From NCBI GenBank assembly GCA_938044045.1, contig CALIQN010000032.1:1-28367 (forward strand): a DNA stretch of 28,367 nt, read 5' to 3'. The translations under genes were made by a program, and so were the position numbers. Positions 1 through 7,097 of the stretch are shown here, in pieces; the first letter of the stretch is position 1, and every line of letters begins with the position of its first letter. The notes beneath the pieces are model-generated. The model was not told where the DNA came from, did no database searches, and was given only the letters and a program-made list of their open reading frames with translations. Origin of the DNA: an uncultured Peptococcaceae bacterium (GTDB lineage Bacteria > Bacillota > Peptococcia > Peptococcales > Peptococcaceae).

Positions 1-287
1 CTCACGGTGACTAAAACAATCAAAAAAGATAGGATAATAGAAACAGGACGTTCCACCTTTTTGAACTTAGGATTTTTAATATGACGAAATACCTTTTCTT
101 CAAAAAAGCGCATTGGGACATTAATCACAAAGGCAATACTTGCGCCAATAATGAAAGGCGTGAGTATCCCCAACACCATCTTGACCCAATCAATAATGTC
201 CATAAGATGAAGCAGGGCAAAAATCAGCAAAACAACAATAACAACCAGTGAAAGAATCTTTTTTGTACTCCATTGGTTAAAATCCAA
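1..287 (-). CDS. AI-2E family transporter (N-terminal part, cut by window edge)
   Basis: This is a polytopic membrane permease of the AI-2E/TqsA/YdbI type (PF01594 family); only about 95 N-terminal residues are inside the window. The reverse strand reads a TTG start at 287, with AGGAGGG at 294-300 as an optimally placed ribosome binding site. A hydrophobic helix (LSLVVIVVLLIFALL) and a second hydrophobic stretch containing LTPFIIGASIAFVINVP follow; the second is characteristic of the family. It starts 25 bases after the DUF47 gene stop and is probably the third gene of the phosphate-uptake operon. Family members export signal molecules or ions, and the substrate cannot be told from this fragment. 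The family call is fairly sure, the function is not. Confidence 0.72.
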   Translation of the reverse strand, partial: MDFNQWSTKKILSLVVIVVLLIFALLHLMDIIDWVKMVLGILTPFIIGASIAFVINVPMRFFEEKVFRHIKNPKFKKVERPVSIILSFLIVLVTV

Positions 288-312
288 GGCTTTCCCTCCT
301 CAACTTAAAAAA

Positions 313-942
313 TTAAGCATTTTTAAGTAGTACCATTTCCATCGCTTTGGCAGCGTGTTCTATGGCATCACTACAGGCTTCTAAGCGACTGTAAAGATCT
401 CGCCAGATAATGATTTGCTTACCAGGTAAGTCCTCGCCAAAGAGCTTGTACATCGCTGAGAAATACAACTCATCGCCCTCTTTTTCCAAGTTGCTAATCT
501 CAATAATACGTTCTTTGAGATGGCGTGATTTTTTAAAATAGGTAAACTCCTCTGCCATACGCTCTAAGGCCTTGGCATGATTGACCAAAAGCTTGGTAAA
601 TTCCAAGGTATCTTCTCTTAAGGTTTCCACATGATACATGTGCATAAACATAAAGATTTCATCAAGGGCATCGGTCACATTGTCCATACTCTGACCGATA
701 TTGACGATGTCTTCACGTTCAATCGGTGTGATAAAATCCTGCATGATGTGATGCATGATGTCATACATCACCAAGTCACTAGCATGTTCTACATTACGCA
801 TGTCTTCACGATGCTTTTCCAAATGCTCTGAAAGATTGTACTTTCTGAGTATCCCATCTAAAAGTTCCGCTGCTTCTCTAGCGTGTTTTGCCATCGATAA
901 AAAGGCATTAAAATAGTCAAATTTCTTCTTTTTTTCTAACAT
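313..942 (-). CDS. DUF47 family PhoU-like protein, partner of PiT permease
   Basis: This 209-residue, all-helical cytoplasmic protein belongs to the DUF47/PhoU-like family (TIGR00153 type). Characteristic are the early FNAFLSMAKHAREAAELL helix, the acidic and histidine-rich helices with PIEREDIVNIGQSMDNVTD at about residues 73-91, and the late HAAKAMEMVLLK helix. Members are almost always encoded next to a PiT-type phosphate permease and are thought to modulate its activity or phosphate sensing, with conserved Asp/Glu residues probably binding metal. Here the gene begins 18 bases after the permease stop, with a weak GAGG-type site before the ATG, so translation may be partly coupled. Length and organisation are normal for the family. 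No specific regulatory site was seen. Confidence 0.9.
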   Translation of the reverse strand: MLEKKKKFDYFNAFLSMAKHAREAAELLDGILRKYNLSEHLEKHREDMRNVEHASDLVMYDIMHHIMQDFITPIEREDIVNIGQSMDNVTDALDEIFMFMHMYHVETLREDTLEFTKLLVNHAKALERMAEEFTYFKKSRHLKERIIEISNLEKEGDELYFSAMYKLFGEDLPGKQIIIWRDLYSRLEACSDAIEHAAKAMEMVLLKNA

Positions 943-960
943 CCGTTAGCCTCATTTCTG

Positions 961-2025
961 CTAAAAAATCAATGAAAATAAATACACCATTAAAAATCCA
1001 ATCAAACCACAACCTGGGAAGGTAATAATCCAAGTCATGACCATGTTACGCACCATAATCCAGTTGACACTACTAAGTCTTTTGGCCGCACCAACCCCCA
1101 TGATGGCAGTCGTCTTGGTGTGGGTAGTACTGACCGGTACCCCTGTTAAGGACGCTAAAAGCAAGACCAAACTTGCCCCTAAGTCGGCACAGAAACCTTC
1201 CCACATACGTAAAGGCACCATATCCATACCAATAGACTTGATAATACGATAACCCCCTACAGAAGTCCCTAGCGCCATCAAGAGGGAACAAAGGATAATC
1301 ATCCAAAGGGGAACCCCGACATCCTCCATAGGCACACCTTCTGGGAGAACATTATCTTTTTTCGTGAGGAAAATCCCTAATAAAAAGACCCCCATAAATT
1401 TTTGGCCATCTTGGGCGCCATGCATGAAAGCCATAAGCGCCCCACTAAAAATTTGGCTACCTTGAAAGAAACTTCCTACACTGCGTCTATTGGCATTACG
1501 GAAAATAAATGCCACTAGCTTTACTGCTAGGTAGCCTGCAACAAGACCCAAACCAATCGAAATCCCCAAACCATAGATAACTTTCATCCAAGCATGAGGG
1601 TTGAGTCCATCAAAGCCATGATTGATGGCAATTGCAGCTCCACTAATCCCTGCAATTAGGGCATGGCTTTCACTGGTTGGTATCCCAAAATACCAACTCG
1701 CCACTGACCAAAGCACAATGGCAAAAAGGGCAGCACATAGGGCTAAAATCGCCTTATCGCTGTCATCACCAAAATCTACTAAGGTGAACAAGGTTCCGGC
1801 AACCTTATCATTGATTAAGGTCATCACAAGAACGCCTAAAAAATTACAAAAAGCTGCCATGAGAATGGCTAAACGTACAGGCATTGCCCTAGTTGAAACA
1901 CAGGTTGCTATAGCATTTGGTGCATCTGTCCAGCCATTAACAAAGATAACGCCCATCACCAAAAGACTGGTGATTAAAAAAGGCATATTAGTAAAAAGCT
2001 CCGAGACAAAGTGATTAAATGGCAT
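961..2025 (-). CDS. PiT family inorganic phosphate transporter
   Basis: This is a cytoplasmic-membrane phosphate:cation symporter of the PiT family, 354 residues with about ten hydrophobic segments. The N-terminal signature NGWTDAPNAIATCVSTRAM (about residues 30-48, with D34 in the conserved GxxDxxN core) and its C-terminal inverted counterpart GVPVSTTHTKTTAIMGVGA are both present, as are FGIPTSESHALI and the SGALMAFMHGAQDGQKFMG region. An ATG at 2058 would add 11 residues (MNMTHARRRKK), but GGAGGA at 2031-2036 sits five bases before the ATG at 2025, so I chose that start. It is first in an operon with the DUF47 gene. Upstream on the minus strand a perfect TTGACA lies at 2114-2119 without a convincing -10, so the promoter is not assigned. 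Confidence 0.93.
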   Translation of the reverse strand: MPFNHFVSELFTNMPFLITSLLVMGVIFVNGWTDAPNAIATCVSTRAMPVRLAILMAAFCNFLGVLVMTLINDKVAGTLFTLVDFGDDSDKAILALCAALFAIVLWSVASWYFGIPTSESHALIAGISGAAIAINHGFDGLNPHAWMKVIYGLGISIGLGLVAGYLAVKLVAFIFRNANRRSVGSFFQGSQIFSGALMAFMHGAQDGQKFMGVFLLGIFLTKKDNVLPEGVPMEDVGVPLWMIILCSLLMALGTSVGGYRIIKSIGMDMVPLRMWEGFCADLGASLVLLLASLTGVPVSTTHTKTTAIMGVGAAKRLSSVNWIMVRNMVMTWIITFPGCGLIGFLMVYLFSLIF

Positions 2026-2217
2026 CTTCTTCCTCCGTCTTGCATGTGTCATATTCATGCTCTTGTTTGTTAGGTAAGCATATACTTCTTTTTTACCTCT
2101 TTTGCCTTTATTTTGTCAAGAGGACTAATCCATTTAATAATTACTACAAGACATAAGATTTTCTTTCATATTTGCCCTTTTCTTGTCTGAAAACGCCCTT
2201 ATATTTCCCCTTAGCTA

Positions 2218-2226
2218 TGCTATAAT
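2218..2226 (+). promoter_or_regulatory. Extended -10 promoter for pepV
   Basis: TGCTATAAT at 2218-2226 is a perfect extended -10 element about 53 bases upstream of the pepV start. The -35 at the 17-base spacing (CTTATA) is weak, which is typical for extended -10 promoters. AAGGAGG at 2264-2270 is the ribosome binding site of pepV. Confidence 0.6.
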
Positions 2227-2278
2227 GAAATTAACCTGATTTTACAAAATCTTTGATTTTTACAAGGAGGAAGAAGCG

Positions 2279-3703
2279 ATGATCAATTGGTTAGAAAAAG
2301 CACAAGCCTACAAAGACGCTTTTTTGAACGATTTATGGGCAATTTTAGAAATTCCTAGTATCAGAAATGATGATGATAAAACTGATGCCGCACCTTTTGG
2401 TACTGAGATCAAACGTGCCTTGGACTGTTTTTTAGGTTTTGCTGAGCGTGATGGTTTTCTAACAACAAATTATAACAATTTTGTCGGTAAAATTACCTAT
2501 GGTGAGGGCGAAAAAGTCTTGGGTGTTTTTGGACACCTTGATGTGGTACCTGTTGGTAATGGTTGGCAATCCCCTCCCTTTCAGCCGACCTTACGTGAGG
2601 GGAATATCTATGCACGTGGCATTGGTGATGACAAGGGGCCACTTCTTGCCGCCTACTATGGACTAAAAATTGTCAAAGACCTTGGTTTACCGCTAAAAAA
2701 TGAAGTCCAACTACTCCTTGGTACTGATGAAGAAAACGCATGGCAATGTATGGACTATTACAAGGCAGTGGAAAAAATGCCTGATATTGCCTTTTCTCCA
2801 GATGCAGACTTTCCTGTCATCAATGGTGAAAAAGGGATTAGCAACTTCCGCCTGGAATTTAAAGGTGGCGGAAAGGGCATGTGGGAAGTAGGTGAGTTTC
2901 ATGCCGGTACACGTCCCAACATGGTACCTGATAAAGCAACCGCCAGCATTCGTGGTAAGGAACTCACACGTCTAAGTGAAGCCTTTAGTGCCTTTATCTC
3001 TCAAAATGAAGGCATCGACGGGCATTTCCACTATGAAGATGACACCCTCCATCTTGAATGCACAGGTAAGGCAAGCCATGGTATGCAACCAGAGCTAGGA
3101 TTCAATGCCGGAAACTACTTAGCAAGCTTTTTGGCAGAGTATGACCTTGGACAACGTGCAAGAAGTTACTTCCAATTTGTCAAAACCTATTTGCATAAAG
3201 AACACGATGGTAAAAGCTTTGGTATCGATACCACCCACAAAATCATGGGTGAGGTCACAGTCAATACCGGCATCCTCCACTATGATGAAAATGGTGCTGA
3301 AGCGATTTTAAATATTCGCTATCCTCTAGGACAGACCCATCAAGCCATCTATGAGGCGCTTTTGAGCTTAAAACATCCTCTTGGCCTCCAAGAAGTCCTT
3401 GTCCTTTCTACAGAAGACCCTCATTATGTCCCTGCTGAAGATCCTTTGGTCAAAACCCTCCTAGCCGTCTACGAAAGACAAACGGGCAATAAAGGTACTG
3501 AAAAATCCATCGGTGGGGGCACCTATGGCAAGCTTGTCCCACGAGGTGTCGCCTATGGAGCGCATTTCCCAGGCAGAGATGACAGCATGCACCAAAAAGA
3601 TGAACACATGCCGCTTGAAGACCTCATTTTATCCATTGCCATCTATGCCGAGGCCATCTATGAACTGGCAAAAAATCCTATTGAGGACTTCACCTCATGC
3701 TAG
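2279..3703 (+). CDS. pepV: Dipeptidase PepV (M20 zinc peptidase)
   Basis: This is a cytoplasmic dinuclear-zinc dipeptidase of peptidase family M20, PepV subfamily, cleaving dipeptides from the N-terminal side during amino-acid acquisition. Zinc and catalytic residues are readable: GHLDVVP with H86 and D88, the bridging Asp in ARGIGDDKGP (D117), the catalytic Glu pair in GTDEENAW (E151/E152), the SPDADFPVINGEKG segment (D175) that is diagnostic of PepV, and a C-terminal His in the GRDDSMHQKDEHM region near residue 440. The lid-domain motif GKASHGMQPE is also present. Its 474 residues match the usual length of about 465-470. The ATG is preceded by AAGGAGG eight bases away. Its stop overlaps the start of the following acetyltransferase gene (ATGCTAG), so the two are translationally coupled. 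Confidence 0.96.
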   Translation: MINWLEKAQAYKDAFLNDLWAILEIPSIRNDDDKTDAAPFGTEIKRALDCFLGFAERDGFLTTNYNNFVGKITYGEGEKVLGVFGHLDVVPVGNGWQSPPFQPTLREGNIYARGIGDDKGPLLAAYYGLKIVKDLGLPLKNEVQLLLGTDEENAWQCMDYYKAVEKMPDIAFSPDADFPVINGEKGISNFRLEFKGGGKGMWEVGEFHAGTRPNMVPDKATASIRGKELTRLSEAFSAFISQNEGIDGHFHYEDDTLHLECTGKASHGMQPELGFNAGNYLASFLAEYDLGQRARSYFQFVKTYLHKEHDGKSFGIDTTHKIMGEVTVNTGILHYDENGAEAILNIRYPLGQTHQAIYEALLSLKHPLGLQEVLVLSTEDPHYVPAEDPLVKTLLAVYERQTGNKGTEKSIGGGTYGKLVPRGVAYGAHFPGRDDSMHQKDEHMPLEDLILSIAIYAEAIYELAKNPIEDFTSC

Positions 3704-4251
3704 TTCAACTGGACAATCATGCCATTGATGACTTTTACCCCTGGCTTTTAGATAACTTTCCAGCTGATGAGGTCAAGCCCCTGTCTTGGATTAAAACCAT
3801 GCTTGCACGTGGAGACTATAGCCTTTTTGCTTGGCAAGAGGAAAGTCCTTTAGCCCTCGCCTTTTTCTATCATGGCCAAAGCGAAGAAGCGCCCGCCCTC
3901 CTAGACTACCTCTTAGTACATCCTGACTACCAAAGTCAAGGTATTGGCTCCAAGCTCTTAAGCACCCTTCTGCAAGCTGAGTACCTCAAAAATGGTTTTT
4001 TAGTGGAACTGGAGCGTTTGGATCAAGCCGAGAGTCAAGAGGCGTACACAAAACGTCAAAGGCGTCTTGACTTTTATCAAAACCTAGACTTTCAAGCGAC
4101 CGAACTTCTCCCTGAAATCTTTGGTGTGGGCTATAGACTCTACCATTCACCAACACTAAAATCCACCCAAGCTCAACTAAAGGCTCGCTATCTTGCCATC
4201 TATCAAGCTATGGTACCAGAAGCCTTATTTAAAAAACATATCAAACTCTAA
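3697..4251 (+). CDS. GNAT family N-acetyltransferase
   Basis: This 184-residue protein has a GNAT fold. The acetyl-CoA-binding motif A is clear: LLVHPDYQSQGIGSKLL at about residues 72-88, with Q79-x-x-G82-x-G84 forming the pyrophosphate loop, followed by the usual helix. A tyrosine-containing YQNLDFQ segment around residues 128-134 corresponds to motif B (strand/helix region with 'FYxxLGF'-like spacing). The final 30 or so residues after the GNAT core (ARYLAIYQAM and on) are a helical extension. The acceptor substrate cannot be inferred. The start overlaps the pepV stop by seven bases and the gene ends directly at a strong terminator, so pepV and this gene form a two-gene transcript. Confidence 0.88.
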   Translation: MLVQLDNHAIDDFYPWLLDNFPADEVKPLSWIKTMLARGDYSLFAWQEESPLALAFFYHGQSEEAPALLDYLLVHPDYQSQGIGSKLLSTLLQAEYLKNGFLVELERLDQAESQEAYTKRQRRLDFYQNLDFQATELLPEIFGVGYRLYHSPTLKSTQAQLKARYLAIYQAMVPEALFKKHIKL

Positions 4252-4284
4252 AAAAGCCCTCCAAAAAACTTGGAGGGCTTTTTT
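4251..4284. terminator. Bidirectional Rho-independent terminator between GNAT and pirin genes
   Basis: A perfect 14-bp stem pairs 4251-4264 (AAAAAGCCCTCCAA) with 4270-4283 around a five-base loop. An A-run on one side and a T-run on the other let it serve the two convergent genes. Confidence 0.93.
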
Positions 4285-4984
4285 ACGCCTTATCTAATAA
4301 AATCACCACATAATGTGCCTCATCACTTAAGGCACGAAAGCTTAAGTCTTCCTCTATGCTTTCTAGGGCATCGTGGCAAAATAGAGTCTCGCCGTTGATT
4401 TGACCCTCGCCCTCAGCTTGGACGACATAGGCCATCTTGCCTTTAGGGACGCTAAAACTTGCCCCTTCATCTTTTTTTAAGACACGTGCAAAAAAATCTG
4501 CCTCTTGGTTGATTTGAATTTCTGCCTCACCTGCTTTAGAAGAAACAAAATGTAGCCACTGTCCTTTTCTCGCTTCCATAGGAAAGGTATAGTCCCCATA
4601 GTTTGGGCGATGATTTTTCCTATCAGGTAAAATCCAAATTTGTAAAAGTCGAACCGGTTTATCCGCTAAATTTTCCTCACTGTGCCATATCCCTGTGCCT
4701 GCACTAAGATACTGCACCCCTCCACGACTTAAGGTACGCTGATTGTCCATACTATCGGCATGGGTGAGCTCCCCTTCTAGCACATAGGTAACTATCTCCA
4801 TATCACGATGAGGGTGGGTGCTAAAGCCTGTATGAGGGGCAATGGTATCATCATTGATGACCCGAAGGACACCAAAATGAATATTGTCTTGATTGTAATA
4901 GTCTGCAAAAGAAAAATGATAATAGGTTTGTAACCAATCCAGACTACCTTTGCCCATAGCCTGATGGCGAAGAACACGTGTCAT
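4283..4984 (-). CDS. Pirin family protein (YhhW/quercetinase-like bicupin)
   Basis: This is a cytosolic bicupin of 233 residues, the length of E. coli YhhW/YhaK-type pirins. The N-terminal cupin carries the full metal site: H57 and H59 in THPHRDMEIVTYVLEGELTHADS, and H101 and E103 in SAGTGIWHSEEN. These positions coincide with the metal ligands of YhhW and human pirin as established in the literature. Such proteins bind Fe, Ni or Cu; some oxidise quercetin, while many act in redox or stress responses with unknown substrate, so the activity is not assignable here. The ATG is preceded by AAAGGAGAG. The gene stands alone between its own terminator and that of the upstream secreted-protein gene. 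Confidence 0.93.
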   Translation of the reverse strand: MTRVLRHQAMGKGSLDWLQTYYHFSFADYYNQDNIHFGVLRVINDDTIAPHTGFSTHPHRDMEIVTYVLEGELTHADSMDNQRTLSRGGVQYLSAGTGIWHSEENLADKPVRLLQIWILPDRKNHRPNYGDYTFPMEARKGQWLHFVSSKAGEAEIQINQEADFFARVLKKDEGASFSVPKGKMAYVVQAEGEGQINGETLFCHDALESIEEDLSFRALSDEAHYVVILLDKA

Positions 4985-5042
4985 AAGACTCTCTCCTTTC
5001 TACTGCTCCCTACATTCCCCAAAAATAGCGTGTACAAACAAA

Positions 5043-5077
5043 AGGCTAGTCTCTCAAGGATTTTGAGAGACTAGCCT
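5043..5077 (-). terminator. Rho-independent terminator after the stalk-domain protein gene
   Basis: A perfect 15-bp stem pairs 5043-5057 (AGGCTAGTCTCTCAA) with 5063-5077 around a five-base loop. On the minus strand it is followed by TTTGTTTGT and lies 21 bases past the stop of the gene ending at 5099. Confidence 0.88.
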
Positions 5078-5098
5078 AAAAAATCTGTCATTTTTTAA

Positions 5099-6646
5099 TT
5101 AACCTGCATTAGGTGTGCTCTTGACTTCTTTTTCAAAGACAACAGCCTGTCTGCCATCAATTTTTTCAAAAGTGACAGTGTAGCCTAAAGCTTCGGCAAT
5201 AAAGCGAACCGGTACCATAGTGCGTGTATTGGTCGTGATATAAGGTTTCACATCCATCGCACGAATAGCATTATTGACTTTATAATTGGCACTATTTGGA
5301 CTAAGTTCTATATCTGTACCATCAGAAGCAATAACAATCTTCTTGTCTTTGGTATATTTGATTGTTGAGCCTTGGAAGCTCTCTACCAAAGCACGCAAAG
5401 GCACAAAGGTACGATTACTTTTGACCTCTGGCGCAGCATCTATGGTCTTTGTCTTATTCCCTACCTTGACTGTATTGGAGCCAATGGTCATGATGATACG
5501 ATCATCTTCTTTTGCCACCAAAGGTGCCGGATGGGAGACATAGCTATTGCCATTGGCATCCTTAGCAGAAATTCTCAAATTTAAGATACCTTTTTCAGTA
5601 GTCTTAAAAATGATATTACCCTTACCTGTTGTGTTCATTTGACTGGTGTTAATGGTCACATCAGAAAGTAAAATCGTGTGTCCCTCATGATTGGTTGCCA
5701 CAAGATTGACTTCTGTAGGAATAAAGTCAAGGGCGACAACCTTACCTTCTTTATTCTTTAGGGTAAAGTCCATCTGATTTAAAATATTGGTGTAGGCAAC
5801 CTTTTTAGAAAGCTCTAGAATTTGATTTTTGCCATCACTGACCTTTAAAATCGCTCTTGCACTACCTCTATTGCTTGCCTCGCCAGCAACAAAGATAAAT
5901 TGATAGTTTTGGGTTTCAGTGGATGGGTCAAGTTCAATTTTTAAGCTCACATTGTTCGCATTTGGAATGGCATGTTCTTCTGTCTTTAATTGAACATTAT
6001 TCGCCCCCAAAGCACGCACAAGGATAAAATCCCCAGCCTTTGGCACATAGCCATTATTGAATGTAACATTGACCGCTTGTTTCCCTCTACCGGAAACAAT
6101 CTCAGGTTTATCAAACTTGATTTCAGTCATTAGACCATTTGACCCTTGGTTGATATTTTGATTTGTCGTATTTTGATTTGTGGTAGTATTATTACCAACA
6201 TTATTTGGTGCATCAATTGGCAAATAATAACCATTGATACTACCACCTCTAGAACTGGATTGATTATTATTTTGGTTACTTTGATTGTTTTGAGTTGTGT
6301 TTCCACCGCTAATCGTATAGGTGCGCACAACATCTCTATCCTTTGAGTTGCTCATGGTCACTTCAATGGTATCGCCATTTTGAAAGGACACACGATTGCT
6401 ATGATTTTGTGGAATACGCATACTTCCATTGCCGGAAGTCTCCAAACTACCTGTTTCTAAAACAGTATTGTTACGACGAATGGTATATTTATCAGAGCGT
6501 TCAGCATGATTGAAACTAATACCAACACTGTTGTCCCCAACAGTCACTGGCTTGATGGTAAAACTATCTACGGCAAAGCTTGGGCTAGCGCTAAAGAGTA
6601 GTCCTGCAAACATTACTGATGTGAGTAAAAAAACTTTATACTTCAT
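5099..6646 (-). CDS. Secreted stalk-domain protein with C-terminal copper amine oxidase N-like domain
   Basis: This is a predicted exported protein of 515 residues. An upstream ATG at 6670 is in frame, but AAGGAGGG at 6651-6658 sets the start at 6646 and gives a clean signal peptide (MKYKVFLLTSVMFAGLLFSA, cleavage likely after SPSFA at residue 25). Order: a first beta-rich module, an Asn/Gln/Ser-rich linker around residues 115-170, two further beta-rich modules, then a duplicated C-terminal domain with the two hallmark motifs NRTFVPLRALVESFQG and TRTMVPVRFIAEALGY. That domain resembles the copper amine oxidase N-terminal ('stalk') domain common in Clostridia surface proteins. No enzyme domain or LPXTG anchor is visible. 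It is a full-length paralogue of the protein at 25567-27327. Precise function is unknown; cell-surface scaffolding is inference. Confidence 0.85.
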   Translation of the reverse strand: MKYKVFLLTSVMFAGLLFSASPSFAVDSFTIKPVTVGDNSVGISFNHAERSDKYTIRRNNTVLETGSLETSGNGSMRIPQNHSNRVSFQNGDTIEVTMSNSKDRDVVRTYTISGGNTTQNNQSNQNNNQSSSRGGSINGYYLPIDAPNNVGNNTTTNQNTTNQNINQGSNGLMTEIKFDKPEIVSGRGKQAVNVTFNNGYVPKAGDFILVRALGANNVQLKTEEHAIPNANNVSLKIELDPSTETQNYQFIFVAGEASNRGSARAILKVSDGKNQILELSKKVAYTNILNQMDFTLKNKEGKVVALDFIPTEVNLVATNHEGHTILLSDVTINTSQMNTTGKGNIIFKTTEKGILNLRISAKDANGNSYVSHPAPLVAKEDDRIIMTIGSNTVKVGNKTKTIDAAPEVKSNRTFVPLRALVESFQGSTIKYTKDKKIVIASDGTDIELSPNSANYKVNNAIRAMDVKPYITTNTRTMVPVRFIAEALGYTVTFEKIDGRQAVVFEKEVKSTPNAG

Positions 6647-6695
6647 CTTTCCCTCCTTATTTGAGTTCAAACCAATTTAACAACAATTCGTAAAA

Positions 6696-6704
6696 ATTAT
6701 AACA
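6696..6704 (-). promoter_or_regulatory. Extended -10 promoter of the stalk-domain protein gene
   Basis: On the minus strand TGTTATAAT (6704-6696) is a perfect extended -10 about 50 bases before the start at 6646. The -35 region is a poly-T/A tract without a good hexamer. Confidence 0.55.
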
Positions 6705-6786
6705 TGGCAATGAACGAAAAAAAAACGAAAGTTTATTTACAACAAGTTAAGTTTTTTCAAAGATGTAAAGATTTTGATGTTTTTAC

Positions 6787-6816
6787 TTGAGAATATTTTT
6801 CATTATGAGGTATAAT
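6787..6816 (+). promoter_or_regulatory. Promoter of tRNA-Arg
   Basis: TTGAGA (6787-6792) and a perfect TATAAT (6811-6816) are separated by 18 bases. The tRNA begins 10 bases after the -10, the normal arrangement for a single tRNA gene. Confidence 0.75.
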
Positions 6817-6826
6817 GAAGTCATCT

Positions 6827-6899
6827 ACCGGTGTAGCTCAGAGGATAGAGCAGTGGTTTCCTAAACCATTGGTCGCAGGTTCGACTCCTGTCATCGGTG
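6827..6899 (+). tRNA. tRNA-Arg (anticodon CCU)
   Basis: A complete 73-nt cloverleaf can be folded by hand: acceptor ACCGGTG with CATCGGT (one G-T pair), D arm GCTC/GAGC, anticodon arm GTGGT/ACCAT with loop TTCCTAA giving anticodon CCT, variable region TGGTC, T arm GCAGG/CCTGT with loop TTCGACT, and discriminator G. It decodes AGG. The 3' CCA is not encoded and must be added after transcription. The gene is monocistronic, with its own promoter and terminator. Confidence 0.96.
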
Positions 6900-6923
6900 T
6901 TTATCTCCTTATTTTCCTTTCTT

Positions 6924-6961
6924 AAAAAAGATGGACTACTTTTTGTGGTTCATCTTTTTTT
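6924..6961 (+). terminator. Rho-independent terminator of tRNA-Arg
   Basis: A 16-bp stem (two G-T pairs) joins 6924-6939 (AAAAAAGATGGACTAC) with 6945-6960 around a TTTTT loop and runs into a T-tract. Confidence 0.88.
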
Positions 6962-7021
6962 CTTTATAGTGCATCTTTCAGCAGATAAACCAATTAAAAA
7001 TAAAAAAAATTGCTGTCTTTC

Positions 7022-7046
7022 GTTTTAATATGACTAGCCAGGGTAT
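7022..7046 (+). promoter_or_regulatory. Candidate sigma-B-type promoter of the aldehyde dehydrogenase gene
   Basis: GTTTTA (7022-7027), 13 bases, then GGGTAT (7041-7046) is one mismatch from the B. subtilis sigma-B consensus GTTTAA-N12-14-GGGTAT. No good sigma-A pair is seen; TATATA at 7044-7049 has no -35 at normal spacing. A short GAGAG-TTT-CTCTC hairpin at 7058-7070 lies in the leader. Whether this organism has a sigma-B homologue is unknown. Confidence 0.35.
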
Positions 7047-7097
7047 ATAAAGAACAAGAGAGTTTCTCTCAGTCATTTTGAAAGGATGAATAAGACA

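Noticed and set aside
1622..2014. 130-codon plus-strand frame opposite the phosphate permease gene
   Set aside because: It is an antisense shadow: the permease on the other strand has full family motifs, and this frame has no ribosome binding site or recognisable content.
2091..2119. TTGACA at 2114-2119 (minus) as -35 of the phosphate operon promoter
   Set aside because: The hexamer at the right distance (GTAAAA) is a poor -10, so the promoter is not called.
6146..6346. CRISPR-like or tandem repeat in the Asn/Gln-rich part of the stalk-domain gene
   Set aside because: The low complexity comes from AAT/CAA codons of a linker, with no regular repeat-spacer structure. No CRISPR array was seen anywhere in the window.
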